Below, one piece after another: positions 7,893 to 17,800 of a stretch of 23,682 bases of DNA. Under the pieces are notes generated by a model. That model made no database searches, had not been told where the DNA came from, and saw only the letters and a list, made by a program, of their open reading frames with translations. This DNA comes from Nemertoderma westbladi (Eukaryota; Xenacoelomorpha; Nemertodermatida; Nemertodermatidae), in the NCBI GenBank assembly GCA_032718475.1, contig JAUCBJ010002572.1, positions 1-23,682 of the forward strand. The letters run 5' to 3'. The translations under genes were made by a program, and so were the position numbers. The stretch's first letter is position 1, and the number at the start of each line of letters is the position of its first letter.

Positions 7893-8809
7893 TTGGCCGT
7901 TAGGTCCTGCGTCTCTCGGTCTTTAGTAAAATATCCATGTTTGCCGTTTGATGTAGCGATATTTTTGTTTAATGCACTTATTAAACCGATATTAAACTAC
8001 GGTAGCGAAGTATGGGGATTCCAAGAAGCAATTGATATAGAACGCGTCAATCTGAAATTTTTAAAAAAATTTTGCGTATCCGCAGTAATTCTCCCAATTT
8101 CGTGGTTTATGGTGAGACTGGACAGTTTCCACTTTATACAGGCAGGTATCAAAGCATTATTAAGTATTGGTTGAAGGTAGTGGCACTGCCCAAAACTCGT
8201 ATATTGAAGAGAGCATATTCAATGATGCTTGACGACTCTGTCCAGGACCCTTCCGTAGTTAATTGGGCAACCAAGGTGAGAGATTTATTGAACAGCCTCG
8301 GTTACAGTAATGTGTGGTCCACCCAGAGTGAATTAATACAGTCCAGAACGCAGTTCCTTGCATCAGTAAAAGTTCGCATCAGAGATCAATTTAAACAGAG
8401 ATATGGAGACAGGATATTGTCGAATCACCAAAGAGAGCTTTTTACATTAAGGAAACCTTCAGGACATCTTCATATATTCAACTTCTGCACAATCATTTGA
8501 GTCTAAGACAGTCCTTTGCGCGCTTCCGTTGTAGTTCCCACATTCCTCGGGATCCAACGTCTTTGTATTGTTTGTGGCAACGGAGATGTGAAGGACGAGT
8601 ACCATTTCCTTCTGGTATGCGAGAAATATAATTCTTTACGTTGTAATTATCTTGGTCGGTTCTTTTCTCGGTACCCGTCCATTTTCAAATTCAACAAATT
8701 GATGTGCGCGGTCGACAATAACATAGTTTTCAGAATAGCATTGTATATATTCTATGCAATGAAGGCAAGGGGATCTGTAGGGAGCTCGGGTTTTGAAAAC
8801 TATACATAA
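7893..8809 (+). pseudogene. LINE reverse transcriptase C-terminal fragment (broken)
   Basis: The C-terminal part of a non-LTR retrotransposon ORF2. The first piece contains LFNALIKPILNYGSEVWG and IERVNLKFLKKF, the conserved region after the RT palm. The frame shifts at about 8085; the next piece (to about 8460) carries VVYGETGQFPLYTGRYQS, IIKYWLKVV and a tryptophan-rich stretch. Further shifts occur near 8465 and 8545; the last piece ends with a CX2CX9HX4C knuckle (CIVCGNGDVKDEYHFLLVC). Such order is typical of CR1/RTE-like LINE proteins in invertebrates. 5' truncated, several frameshifts, inactive. Confidence 0.8.
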
Positions 8810-8912
8810 CATATTTTTGCTTTGAAATGCGATTTCTTATTATATTTATTTTTTATTGTGTGCTCTTCAATATTGTTTATTTTCATTTTGGAATATATTG
8901 TATAGATAAGCT

Positions 8913-9422
8913 CTATATTGTTGATGTGCAGTATAATTGGTAAATAATTATCCATAACTGTGCTTGTGCTTGTAATCTATCAACAGGGGTCTTAAGTGAC
9001 CTAAATTTGAATAATATACTACTAATTAAAGAAGAGCAAAGTAACTTGCGGGAGTCCATGTTTAAACTATTGTTATTTCTGTATAGAAACCTAAGCCTAC
9101 TGTTGACTTTCGAGAAAATATTTTTCGCTATGCTTTCTCCTGATAAGCAGTTATCCAATGTGGCGCCTAAATATTTAACTTCCTTTTTATTTTCAATATT
9201 ATGTCCATTACTAGTGACTTCAAACTTAGTTATCTTATTTAACTTTCCTTTGGAACCAAACAAAATACTTTCAGTCTTACCGTAGTGAATGGATAGCTTA
9301 TTATCAACCAACCACTCATTACAGGATTCTAGAACTGCACTTAACTTTTGGGAAATATGGATAGGATCTTTATGAGAGAAAATAAGAGCACTGTCGTCGG
9401 CATATAAAATGAGTTTAAATCG
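8913..9422 (-). pseudogene. LINE reverse transcriptase fragment with YADD box
   Basis: Minus-strand frame open through the catalytic motif LILYADDSALIF (YADD codons at 9393-9404), then NEWLVDNKLSIHYGKTE and VKYLGATLDNCLSG, and ending with KLLCSSLI before homology is lost. These are the RT palm and thumb regions of a LINE. The sequence differs in family from the plus-strand fragment at 7893-8809, and both cover overlapping parts of the protein, so this is a separate insertion rather than an inverted half of the same copy. Truncated at both ends. Confidence 0.8.
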
Positions 9423-9447
9423 GCCGCTCGTATTAAGATCGCTCGTA

Positions 9448-9495
9448 TACCGCAGGGTCGTTCACACTCAGCGGTGCACCGCTGGCCCTGCGGTA
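9448..9495. repeat. Nested GC-rich palindrome
   Basis: TACCGCAGGG (9448-9457) and CCCTGCGGTA (9486-9495) flank the perfect 16-bp palindrome CAGCGGTGCACCGCTG (9469-9484). It sits in a GC-rich patch (about 9418-9535) that interrupts the LINE reading frame and may be a small inserted element. Confidence 0.75.
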
Positions 9496-9539
9496 CCGCG
9501 CCGTGTACCGTTCCGTTTTGTTGTGAAAGGGCCTTGCTT

Positions 9540-10151
9540 GCCTTAAGGATCATGGAAAATTTCATAAAAATCGCTAGATGATCTCTATAAGTATATGGAG
9601 GTTTTAGCAATTACATTATAAATATATTACACCCCCCAATTAAATTCAGTCTCTATTTATGACGTACTTAATTGAGTATTATTTTTTTATAACAATAATT
9701 TTGTTGTCCTTGATTCGGTCTCCCTTCCAATTATCTTGTGCCTCCGGTATTTGTGTTCCATGTTAAATATTTACTGTATTTTATGGGCTATGTATGCCTG
9801 GATTAAATAATAATAATAATAATCTAAGTAATATGGAACCGATAGCAGTAATCACTTTAGGGTTATTTTTATCAGACTATTGCGCAGGCATGATAGGCAC
9901 TCTAATGTACTGTACAGTAGTAGGCCATGATGCAGATCGTATGGTGTACAAGTCGGACAGTCATCGCATGTACTGTTTCAGTTTCTATAGTATCCGGTAA
10001 TGGCTAGAAAGCCACATGCCTATACCTTGATAAAACTAAAAAATAACGCGGTTATTAATGTGTTCTGATCATCATACCTACCTCCTACACATATCAACTT
10101 AGCCAGGAAAGCAATTACTAACTAGCATAGTACCTACCACGTTCGATAAAA
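9540..10151. other. Interior of the Mutator-like element, no gene recognised
   Basis: AT-rich DNA containing a short (AAT)n microsatellite at 9806-9823. No convincing coding sequence. Confidence 0.5.
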
Positions 10152-10385
10152 ATGTCAATGGCAAAAATTTATTGTCATTCAGAAGGTAAAAAATCATTTG
10201 ATGAATATTATAAAATTTTAATGTGCCCAGATTCCCATTTGGTAAATAACTCATCGGCACGGATCATTAGACCCCATTCTGGAGGTCCAATATACGTCTT
10301 TGAAATGCCTCCAATAAGTTCAAGGAAAAAACTATGGCATCAGGGGATTCGTGTTGATGGATGGATAGGGGAACATACTGTATAA
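10152..10385 (+). CDS. Orphan coding-like fragment, weakly CG-1-like
   Basis: A 77-codon ATG frame beginning MSMAKIYCHSEGKKSFDEYY and including GGPIYVFEMPPISSRKKLWH then GIRVDGW. The order 'basic residues, G.IYVF, RKKLW, DGW' recalls the CG-1-type DNA-binding motif (YRKDGYCW), but this is a weak resemblance only. It stops at 10383-10385 with no continuation in the same frame, so it is probably a gene fragment carried by the Mutator-like element. A long antisense frame overlaps it. Confidence 0.35.
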   Translation: MSMAKIYCHSEGKKSFDEYYKILMCPDSHLVNNSSARIIRPHSGGPIYVFEMPPISSRKKLWHQGIRVDGWIGEHTV

Positions 10386-10731
10386 CCCGTCCATAACTAG
10401 GCCTACTGTAGAGCAACCCATTTCCAATGCCACTTCTATCTGCCATCTTTAACATCTTAAAATCTTTAACAGCCGCAGCACTCCAAGGATCTTCGGCTAA
10501 GGGTTTGATAACCATTATATCCGAAAATGGAATATCACAGCAGATATGGTCCTTCAGTACTTTAGGACAGACATACGCACGCAGACATTTGGATAACGGC
10601 TCTAGAATAATTAACTTAACGAAAAAAAAAATTAACGAACTTGTACTTTCCTTTGAGTGATTAGTTGGCCTAAATATGATCTCCCACTCCACAGCGAAAT
10701 ATTCATCCGGTCTGGAGCTCAGTACACTCAC
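10267..10731 (-). CDS. Orphan coding-like fragment, unknown
   Basis: A 154-codon minus-strand frame. The middle part (about 10430-10650) has balanced, protein-like composition, including CLRAYVCPKVLKDHICCDIP and MVIKPLAEDPWSAAAVKDFK, and could be an exon preceded by an AG at about 10604 on the minus strand. The part below about 10400 is antisense to the 10152-10385 frame and is likely a shadow. I recognise no family. Confidence 0.25.
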   Translation of the reverse strand: MSVLSSRPDEYFAVEWEIIFRPTNHSKESTSSLIFFFVKLIILEPLSKCLRAYVCPKVLKDHICCDIPFSDIMVIKPLAEDPWSAAAVKDFKMLKMADRSGIGNGLLYSRPSYGRVIQYVPLSIHQHESPDAIVFSLNLLEAFQRRILDLQNGV

Positions 10732-10793
10732 CCGGCTGATGATAACCAGAAGTTTGAAACCTAGGTACCGGGTTCGAACCCCAATAGGGCCGG
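10707..10793 (+). repeat. tRNA-like sequence (SINE head or tRNA pseudogene)
   Basis: Starts CCGGTCTGGAGCTCAGTAC and ends with a perfect B box GGTTCGAACCC and AGGGCCGG, which can pair with the first seven bases. The D and anticodon arms are poor, so it is a tRNA-derived relic rather than a working gene. Confidence 0.6.
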
Positions 10794-10957
10794 TTGATAT
10801 TTTTCGCTATGGAGAGCATTATCATATTGTCTTATTTACATTGTACTAGAATAATTAAAGATGTTCGCTAATGGCTTGCAATTCTGCCTCTCCCCAGAAG
10901 TTAAAGCCTGACACTTTCATTGCCTAAGTTGCTTCTGTTCTCATCAGAACCAAAGCT

Positions 10958-11197
10958 TTTCATTGGCTGTATATCACTATCCTTGTTTTATTGGCGGGAA
11001 TATTTCTTCATTGGCCAATCCAAGCATGGACCGGTTTTTATGGACCGACTTTTAGGGGTCAGGACCGACCGGGTTTTACCCGGTCCTAGTTTTGGATAAA
11101 TTCCCCGTAGACTATCATTGGGACCGGCGGACCGGGTTTTAGGGGTCTTGGGGACCGGGACCGGGGACCGGGACCGGACCGGGTTTTAGGGAGGCCC
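10958..11197 (-). repeat. Right TIR of the Mutator-like element
   Basis: Inverted copy of 7303-7543, ending CGGGTTTTAGGGAGGCCC directly before the second ACTAAAGTC. Confidence 0.92.
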
Positions 11198-11206
11198 ACT
11201 AAAGTC
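11198..11206 (+). repeat. Right target-site duplication ACTAAAGTC
   Basis: Identical to 7294-7302; outside it the sequence continues CTAGATATATACC. Confidence 0.92.
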
Positions 11207-12505
11207 CTAGATATATACCATTCCTGTAAATATAGTTAGTTACATTAGGTTACAAATTTTATAAGACCTATTAGATTAATATATAGAAAGTTAGGCAAAC
11301 TGTCCATATTCAATGTGTGACAATATTCAATGTAGGTATTGTGGCAAATGTAGGCAAATTAAATATGAACAATTGCTCACCTGGAATCGACAGATCGATC
11401 GAACAAGCTGGTTGTAGCAAGTAACCCTATTAGAGTTTATCTCTATAGCCTAATCTAACAAACAGTTTGGTATTAGGCTACTGGCTTTCTAGGGAATTGG
11501 CCTACTATTGTGTACTATTCGTGTACCGCCGTACCGTACATGGCCTGGCGACATGATGGGTGGGAATGGCAGTGACATTGATGGATGATCGATGCATGTC
11601 ACATGTAGGGTCTGTCCTGTCCTGTCTCAGATTCTTCATGGTCCAATCCAAGTTTCCAGATAATGACTTTCGAGTTCCGTTGGCGTTGGTGTTGAGCACA
11701 AAGCGGGACCACACACACATACAGTACTGTGTGTACTGTATCAGACAATCAGACAATGCGTTTTATGCATTGGATTACTTTTAAATTTCCCTCCTTAACC
11801 GTTTGTGTTTCTACTCGGTTGCTAGGAAACCGTGGATCGTTTTGTATTGTACTGTGCAGGGAATTGAGAAAGCGGTACTTAACGCATCTACATCATATAC
11901 CCCCTTTTGCAGATGAATACCCACTTCTAGCACTCCAATAGCAATGATCCCCAATTATCTCAGTTAATTTAATTAATTACCGTATAAACAATGGACTTTC
12001 CACAAGTACGGTATACCAGTTATGGAATATCACATAATATAATCTGATTATCTAGTGCAAATCATAAAAGGTCATAGTAGAATGAAGTTATTTGTTTTTC
12101 AATGATACAATTTTATCACGTGTAAGTTCAGTGGATGGGAGTGGATTGTTGCTTGTCAGGAAGCGAAAACCAATAATTGTAATCACACTGTCGACCAATC
12201 AAAAGGCAGATGTTGAATTTTACTGAAAAGTAAATGAGTTAGTCAGTGATTGAGTGGACGTGGTGGGCGGGGTGAGGGGTGATGTTTTATTGATGAATTA
12301 TTAGAAAGCAGCTCAACTACAACAGTGAACCAATTTATATTGGATATTGAGTTTTGTTTTAGTGTGCGCAGCGCAGTGCAGACACAAAAGTTGAAGTAAC
12401 TTTTGAGTTTGTGATGATATTTTATCATGATAAAATTATTATGAATGAAAAATTAGGTGCACATATTTTAAAAATCAATCAATATAATATTATAAATAAT
12501 AAATA
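11207..12505. other. Intergenic region: EcKL 5' side and TBCE 3' flank
   Basis: No convincing protein. On the minus strand GATTCCAG|GTGAGC puts a candidate splice donor at 11375-11380, which could end a non-coding first exon of the EcKL gene. Further upstream are an imperfect X-box-like string (GTTGCTAGGAAAC, 11818-11830), a CCAAT word at about 12195 and a GC box (TGGGCGGGG, 12264-12272). Promoter function is inference. No clear AATAAA follows TBCE. Confidence 0.4.
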
Positions 12506-14095
12506 CTAGGAACTAGTAACAATAATAGTATCATTATTATCTATAGCAAAGAAACTCAATGATCTGTAATCGTTGTCTATGAGAACCGGTTTATTAGTTC
12601 CCGCGCTCACGTAACTCAATAACTGCTTCTTCTTATCAACCCTGAAGACTTTCTCTATGATTATCTTGAGTTTCATTATTGTAGTTCCTGAGGGAAGTTT
12701 CTTAGAAACAACGCGAGTACCGGAATCAATAGAACCAACTACGATGTTAACGAGTAGAAGAGAATCTTTCAGTTTATTCGAGGTTTTCTTCAGTTGTCCG
12801 ATTTCCGGTTCGCCATATTTCTTCACGATCTCCCGGTAACGCGGGTGGAAGGCGAGAAACCGGTCCATTAGATCCGGTTCTGTTACATCCGAGGTGGCCT
12901 TAGCTTCGAACCATTGCGTCCCGTACTTTATCGAATACCAAACCTCGCTCTCCATTCGCTCTCTCGCTAGTATCGTAGTTTTATTCAGCGTTACCATCCC
13001 TCCGATTCGAGCGACTACCTCCATTCTAGCGTACTCTTCTTTATCTAAACTCAGAACCGGATTGGCAGTCAACGATAGTTCCACTAGTCGTGGAAGTTTA
13101 TTCAACTGGTTAATCGATTCCAGACTGGATATTTTGTTTTGTTTTAGACTGAGGAGGGAAAGTTTGGGGAAAAATTGGTCTTCTTTGGAATCCGGGAAGT
13201 AGACGGAAGGTATTCCGCAGCCGTTGCAATAGAGTTCAGTGAGTCCAGGCAGACGACCCAATTGGAGGACGAGATCCCAACTATCTATGGGGTTGAAGTC
13301 TAAAAGTAACATTTGTAGTTGAGCGAAACTATCCGATGGAAGGCCGGATAATTGTGCAGAGTTATGGCAGAAGGAAAGTTCTCTGAGATTCGCAAACATT
13401 ATAGAAACAAACGGTAAATCATGCCAGTTGATTAAAGTTTTATTTAAAGAAAGAGTTGAAACTTTATCGAAACTAGACGAAATCATACTGGCTTCGGTGT
13501 CATTCAGAAGGGCCGTCATTCGGCAGTTATTTAGGGAAAGAGTGGAAATATTTGGCATGAAGAAAGTCACGTTGGAAACAACCAGCCATGAGTTAATAAG
13601 ATTATTGGAAAGATCGAGTAGAGAAGCTTTTGGAAGTAAATGCTCATATAAAGGATTTACTGTGATGCTAGAAACTTTCATGTTGTATAAGTTGATACTG
13701 AAAGATTCACTGAAATTCGATTGTTTTTTATTGATAAACTTAGCCCCGATTACTATAATATCTCGCCCCCCGATTCCCTCTATAACTTCCTCGTTTACAG
13801 CCGATTCATCCAAACCGTATTTCTCTTTAACAGCGTCGATAAACTCGATTCCCGCATCGACGACGTGTGATCGGACGAATGAACCGCTGTTAGGCCGTCC
13901 GACCGAGAAGTACTCGCGACCCTTGTACGAGCCGCTGTGTCGACCACGGGACAAGTTGTCCCATTCCAGTCCCACCCACATCCCGGATGTCCCAACTACG
14001 GGACCGGTATAACGCACAGTCGCATACTCATTGTTGCAGCAAACACGCTGTCCATCCATCAGGGAACATTTCGTATTGGTACCGGTACTCATCAT
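12506..14095 (-). CDS. TBCE: Tubulin-specific chaperone E (tubulin-folding cofactor E), single exon
   Basis: 529 residues in one uninterrupted frame, about the normal full length for TBCE (roughly 520-530). Residues 13-80 are a CAP-Gly domain (GTSGMWVGLEWD, the groove motif as GRHSG at 51-55, SGSFVRSHVV). Residues about 150-350 are leucine-rich repeats (LLDLSNNLIN, LSLNNCRM, LSLKQNKISSL, LVELSLTANPVL), followed by the conserved cap region with FLAFHPRYREIVKKYGEPE. Residues about 445-529 are a ubiquitin-like domain (LPSGTTIMKLKIIIEKVF). The protein binds alpha-tubulin and, with cofactors C and D, folds or dissociates the alpha-beta dimer in the cytoplasm. Two adjacent ATGs (14095 and 14092) are possible starts. 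The lack of introns is odd for an animal TBCE; a retrocopy is possible, but the frame is intact and I see no poly-A tail at its 3' end. Confidence 0.95.
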   Translation of the reverse strand: MMSTGTNTKCSLMDGQRVCCNNEYATVRYTGPVVGTSGMWVGLEWDNLSRGRHSGSYKGREYFSVGRPNSGSFVRSHVVDAGIEFIDAVKEKYGLDESAVNEEVIEGIGGRDIIVIGAKFINKKQSNFSESFSINLYNMKVSSITVNPLYEHLLPKASLLDLSNNLINSWLVVSNVTFFMPNISTLSLNNCRMTALLNDTEASMISSSFDKVSTLSLNKTLINWHDLPFVSIMFANLRELSFCHNSAQLSGLPSDSFAQLQMLLLDFNPIDSWDLVLQLGRLPGLTELYCNGCGIPSVYFPDSKEDQFFPKLSLLSLKQNKISSLESINQLNKLPRLVELSLTANPVLSLDKEEYARMEVVARIGGMVTLNKTTILARERMESEVWYSIKYGTQWFEAKATSDVTEPDLMDRFLAFHPRYREIVKKYGEPEIGQLKKTSNKLKDSLLLVNIVVGSIDSGTRVVSKKLPSGTTIMKLKIIIEKVFRVDKKKQLLSYVSAGTNKPVLIDNDYRSLSFFAIDNNDTIIVTSS

Positions 14096-14474
14096 TATTG
14101 CTGTATGGATTACAGGATTAGTGGTAGTGGTAGTTACTCTGTTACGCGGATGCTGTTCGTGAAGCCGTGATATAATATATCGATGTACTGAAGTAGTAGA
14201 GTAGGTAGACTAGGATCTACACACACTCATTATACAGGACAGCGCAACACAGTCTGCATGTGTATAGTCGTAGACTGTCAGCAGGTATTTGTAATTAAAG
14301 TTTGAAATTGGACATGTTTCATCTTGGACAAGAAATTTGCAAAAATGTTAGGCCTTTCTTAACTAACACTGTACACTGTAACATATCGGCAATTCAATCA
14401 TGATCAGACATTTACTAGTAAACTGTTGCTCGCAGCAGTATCGGTAGCTATTTATGTTATTATTCTGCATTTTG
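14096..14474. other. TBCE upstream region
   Basis: No gene seen. AT-rich with no obvious TATA box at a fixed distance; the only strong motif is the X-box at its far end. Confidence 0.45.
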
Positions 14475-14487
14475 GTTGCCAGGCAAC
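14475..14487. promoter_or_regulatory. RFX X-box (perfect inverted repeat)
   Basis: GTTGCC-A-GGCAAC matches the RFX consensus GTNRCC(N0-3)RGYAAC exactly, inside the longer palindrome TGGTTGCCAGGCAACCA. It lies about 380 bp upstream of the TBCE start. RFX factors drive ciliary genes in animals, and a tubulin-folding cofactor is a sensible target. Binding is inferred, not shown. Confidence 0.6.
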
Positions 14488-14828
14488 CATAGGCCTACAC
14501 TGACTGATTGTATGAAAGACTTCTAGAACAACACTGAGTAGTATTTATTCATAGAACTAGAAAGCCAGCAAGCCAAGCAGGCTATAAGAAGACCGCAAGA
14601 CAACAAAACCGAAAAACTAAATCATAATTCCGTTTCTCTGGGTTAGTCCGAAGCGAAAAGATGAACAAATATTTAACCATATCCAATCTCGGCATCACTA
14701 TGAAGCAACCAGTTTAATATAAACATATAATATGCGCATGGCATGTATCCTAATAATAATATTCTACGAAACCAGAACAATAGGCGCTTTACTCTAAATA
14801 TTGCTTTGTAATCTGTACTGTTTATCCT
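14488..14828. other. Spacer between X-box and minisatellite
   Basis: Contains TAGGCCTA at 14490. No coding sequence found. Confidence 0.5.
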
Positions 14829-17800
14829 GAACAACAACAGAGAACATAACAACAGAGAACAACAACAGAGAACATAACAACAGAGAACAACAACAGAGAA
14901 CATAACAACAGAGAACAACAACAGAGAACAACAACAGAGAACAACAACAGAGAACATAAACAGAGAACAACAACAGAGAACAACAACAGAGAATAACAAC
15001 AGAGAACATAAACAGAGAACAACAACAGAGAATAACAACAGAGAATAACAACAGAGAACAACAACAGAGAACAACAACAGAGAACATAACAACAGAGAAC
15101 AACAACAGAGAACAACAACAGAGAACATAACAACAGAGAACAACAACAGAGAACAACAACAGAGAACAACAACAGAGAACAACAACAGAGAACAACTACA
15201 GAGAACAACAACAGAGAATAACAACAGAGAACAATAACAGAGAACAACAACAGAGAACAACAACAGAGAACAACAACAGAGAACATAACAACAGAGAACA
15301 ACAACAGAGAACAACAACAGAGAACAACAACAGAGAACAACTACAGAGAATAACAACAGAGAACATAAACAGAGAACATAAACAGAGAACAACAACAGAG
15401 AACATAAACAGAGAACAACAACAGAGAATAACAACAGAGAACATAAACAGAGAACAACAACAGAGAACATAAACAGAGAACAACAACAGAGAATAACAAC
15501 AGAGAACATAACAACAGAGAACAACAACAGAGAACAACAACAGAGAACAACAACAGAGAACAACAACAGAGAATAACAACAGAGAACAACAACAGAGAAC
15601 AACAACAGAGAATAACAACAGAGAATAACAACAGAGAACAACAACAGAGAACAACAACAGAGAACATAAACAGAGAACAACAACAGAGAACAACAACAGA
15701 GAACAACAACAGAGAATAACAACAGAGAACATAAACAGAGAACAACAACAGAGAATAACAACAGAGAACAACAACAGAGAACAACAACAGAGAACATAAA
15801 CAGAGAACAACAACAGAGAACAACAACAGAGAACAACAACAGAGAATAACAACAGAGAACATAACAACAGAGAACAACAACAGAGAACAACAACAGAGAA
15901 CAACAACAGAGAACAACAACAGAGAATAACAACAGAGAACAACAACAGAGAACAACAACAGAGAATAACAACAGAGAATAACAACAGAGAACAACAACAG
16001 AGAACAACAACAGAGAACATAAACAGAGAACAACAACAGAGAACAACAACAGAGAACAACAACAGAGAATAACAACAGAGAACATAAACAGAGAACAACA
16101 ACAGAGAATAACAACAGAGAATAACAACAGAGAACAACAACAGAGAACATCAACAGAGAACAACAACAGAGAACAACAACAGAGAACAACAACAGAGAAC
16201 AACAACAGAGAACATCAACAGAGAACATCAACAGAGAACAACAACAGAGAACATCAACAGAGAACATAACAACAGAGAACAACAACAGAGAACATAACAA
16301 CAGAGAACAACAACATAGAATAACAACAGAGAACAACAACAGAGAACAACAACAGAGAACAACAACAGAGAACAACAACAGAGAATAACAACAGAGAACA
16401 TAAACAGAGAACAACAACAGAGAATAACAACAGAGAATAACAACAGAGAACAACAACAGAGAACAACTACAGAGAACAACAACAGAGAATAACAACAGAG
16501 AACAACTACAGAGAACAACAACAGAGAACAACAACAGAGAATAACAACAGAGAATAACAACAGAGAACAACAACAGAGAACAACAAAAGAGAACATAACA
16601 ACAGAGAACAACAACAGAGAATAACAACAGAGAACATAAACAGAGAACAACAACAGAGAACAACAACAGAGAACAACAACAGAGAATAACAACAGAGAAC
16701 ATAAACAGAGAACAACAACAGAGAATAACAACAGAGAATAACAACAGAGAACAACAACAGAGAACAACAACAGAGAACAACAACAGAGAATATAAACAGA
16801 GAACATAAACAGAGAACATAAACAGAGAACAACAACAGAGAACAACAACAGAGAATAACAACAGAGAACATAAACAGAGAACATAACAACAGAGAACAAC
16901 AACAGAGAACAATAACAGAGAACATAAACAGAGAACAACAACAGAGAACAACAACAGAGAACATCAACAGAGAACAACAACAGAGAACAACAACAGAGAA
17001 CAACAACAGAGAACAATAACAGAGAACATAAACAGAGAACATAAACAGAGAACAACAACAGAGAACAACAACAGAGAATAACAACAGAGAACATAAACAG
17101 AGAACATAAACAGAGAACAACAACAGAGAACAACAACAGAGAATAACAACAGAGAACATAAACAGAGAACATAACAACAGAGAACAACAACATAGAATAA
17201 CAACAGAGAACAACAACAGAGAACAACAACAGAGAACAACAACAGAGAACAACAACAGAGAATAACAACAGAGAACATAAACAGAGAACAACAACAGAGA
17301 ATAACAACAGAGAATAACAACAGAGAACAACAACAGAGAACAACTACAGAGAACAACAACAGAGAATAACAACAGAGAACAACTACAGAGAACAACAACA
17401 GAGAACAACAACAGAGAATAACAACAGAGAATAACAACAGAGAACAACAACAGAGAACAACAACAGAGAACATAACAACAGAGAACAACAACAGAGAATA
17501 ACAACAGAGAACATAAACAGAGAACAACAACAGAGAACAACAACAGAGAACAACAACAGAGAATAACAACAGAGAACATAAACAGAGAACAACAACAGAG
17601 AATAACAACAGAGAATAACAACAGAGAACAACAACAGAGAACAACAACAGAGAACATAACAACAGAGAACAACAACAGAGAATAACAACAGAGAACAACA
17701 ACAGAGAACATAAACAGAGAACAACAACAGAGAACAACAACAGAGAACATCAACAGAGAACAACAACAGAGAACAACAACAGAGAACAACAACAGAGAAC

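Larger units (their letters stand above)
7303..11197. mobile_element. Mutator-like TIR element (9-bp TSD), non-autonomous
   Basis: A 3.9 kb unit whose ends are GGGCCTCCCTAAAACCCGG and its exact inverse, with TIRs of about 240 bp and a perfect 9-bp target duplication. Long TIRs with 9-bp TSDs fit the MuDR superfamily, including the Rehavkus-type branch; this is inferred from structure, as no transposase is visible. The interior (7544-10957) holds a plus-strand LINE fragment, a minus-strand fragment of a different LINE, a compact nested palindrome, coding-like orphan fragments at 10152-10385 and 10267-10731, and a tRNA-like sequence. The near identity of the two TIRs suggests recent insertion or TIR conversion. 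It lies just upstream of the EcKL start codon. Confidence 0.85.

Noticed and set aside
8913-9422. Reading the two LINE pieces as one copy with a 5' inversion
   Set aside because: Both cover overlapping regions after the palm and differ in sequence, so they are more likely two families.
9341-9610. Minus-strand 89-codon frame over the GC-rich palindrome
   Set aside because: It is out of frame with the YADD reading and spans the inserted GC-rich patch; composition is not protein-like.
11505-11941. Overlapping short frames on both strands
   Set aside because: No conserved motif, no splice context and poor codon character; treated as intergenic.
13428-14012. Plus-strand open frames over TBCE
   Set aside because: Antisense shadows of the TBCE coding sequence.
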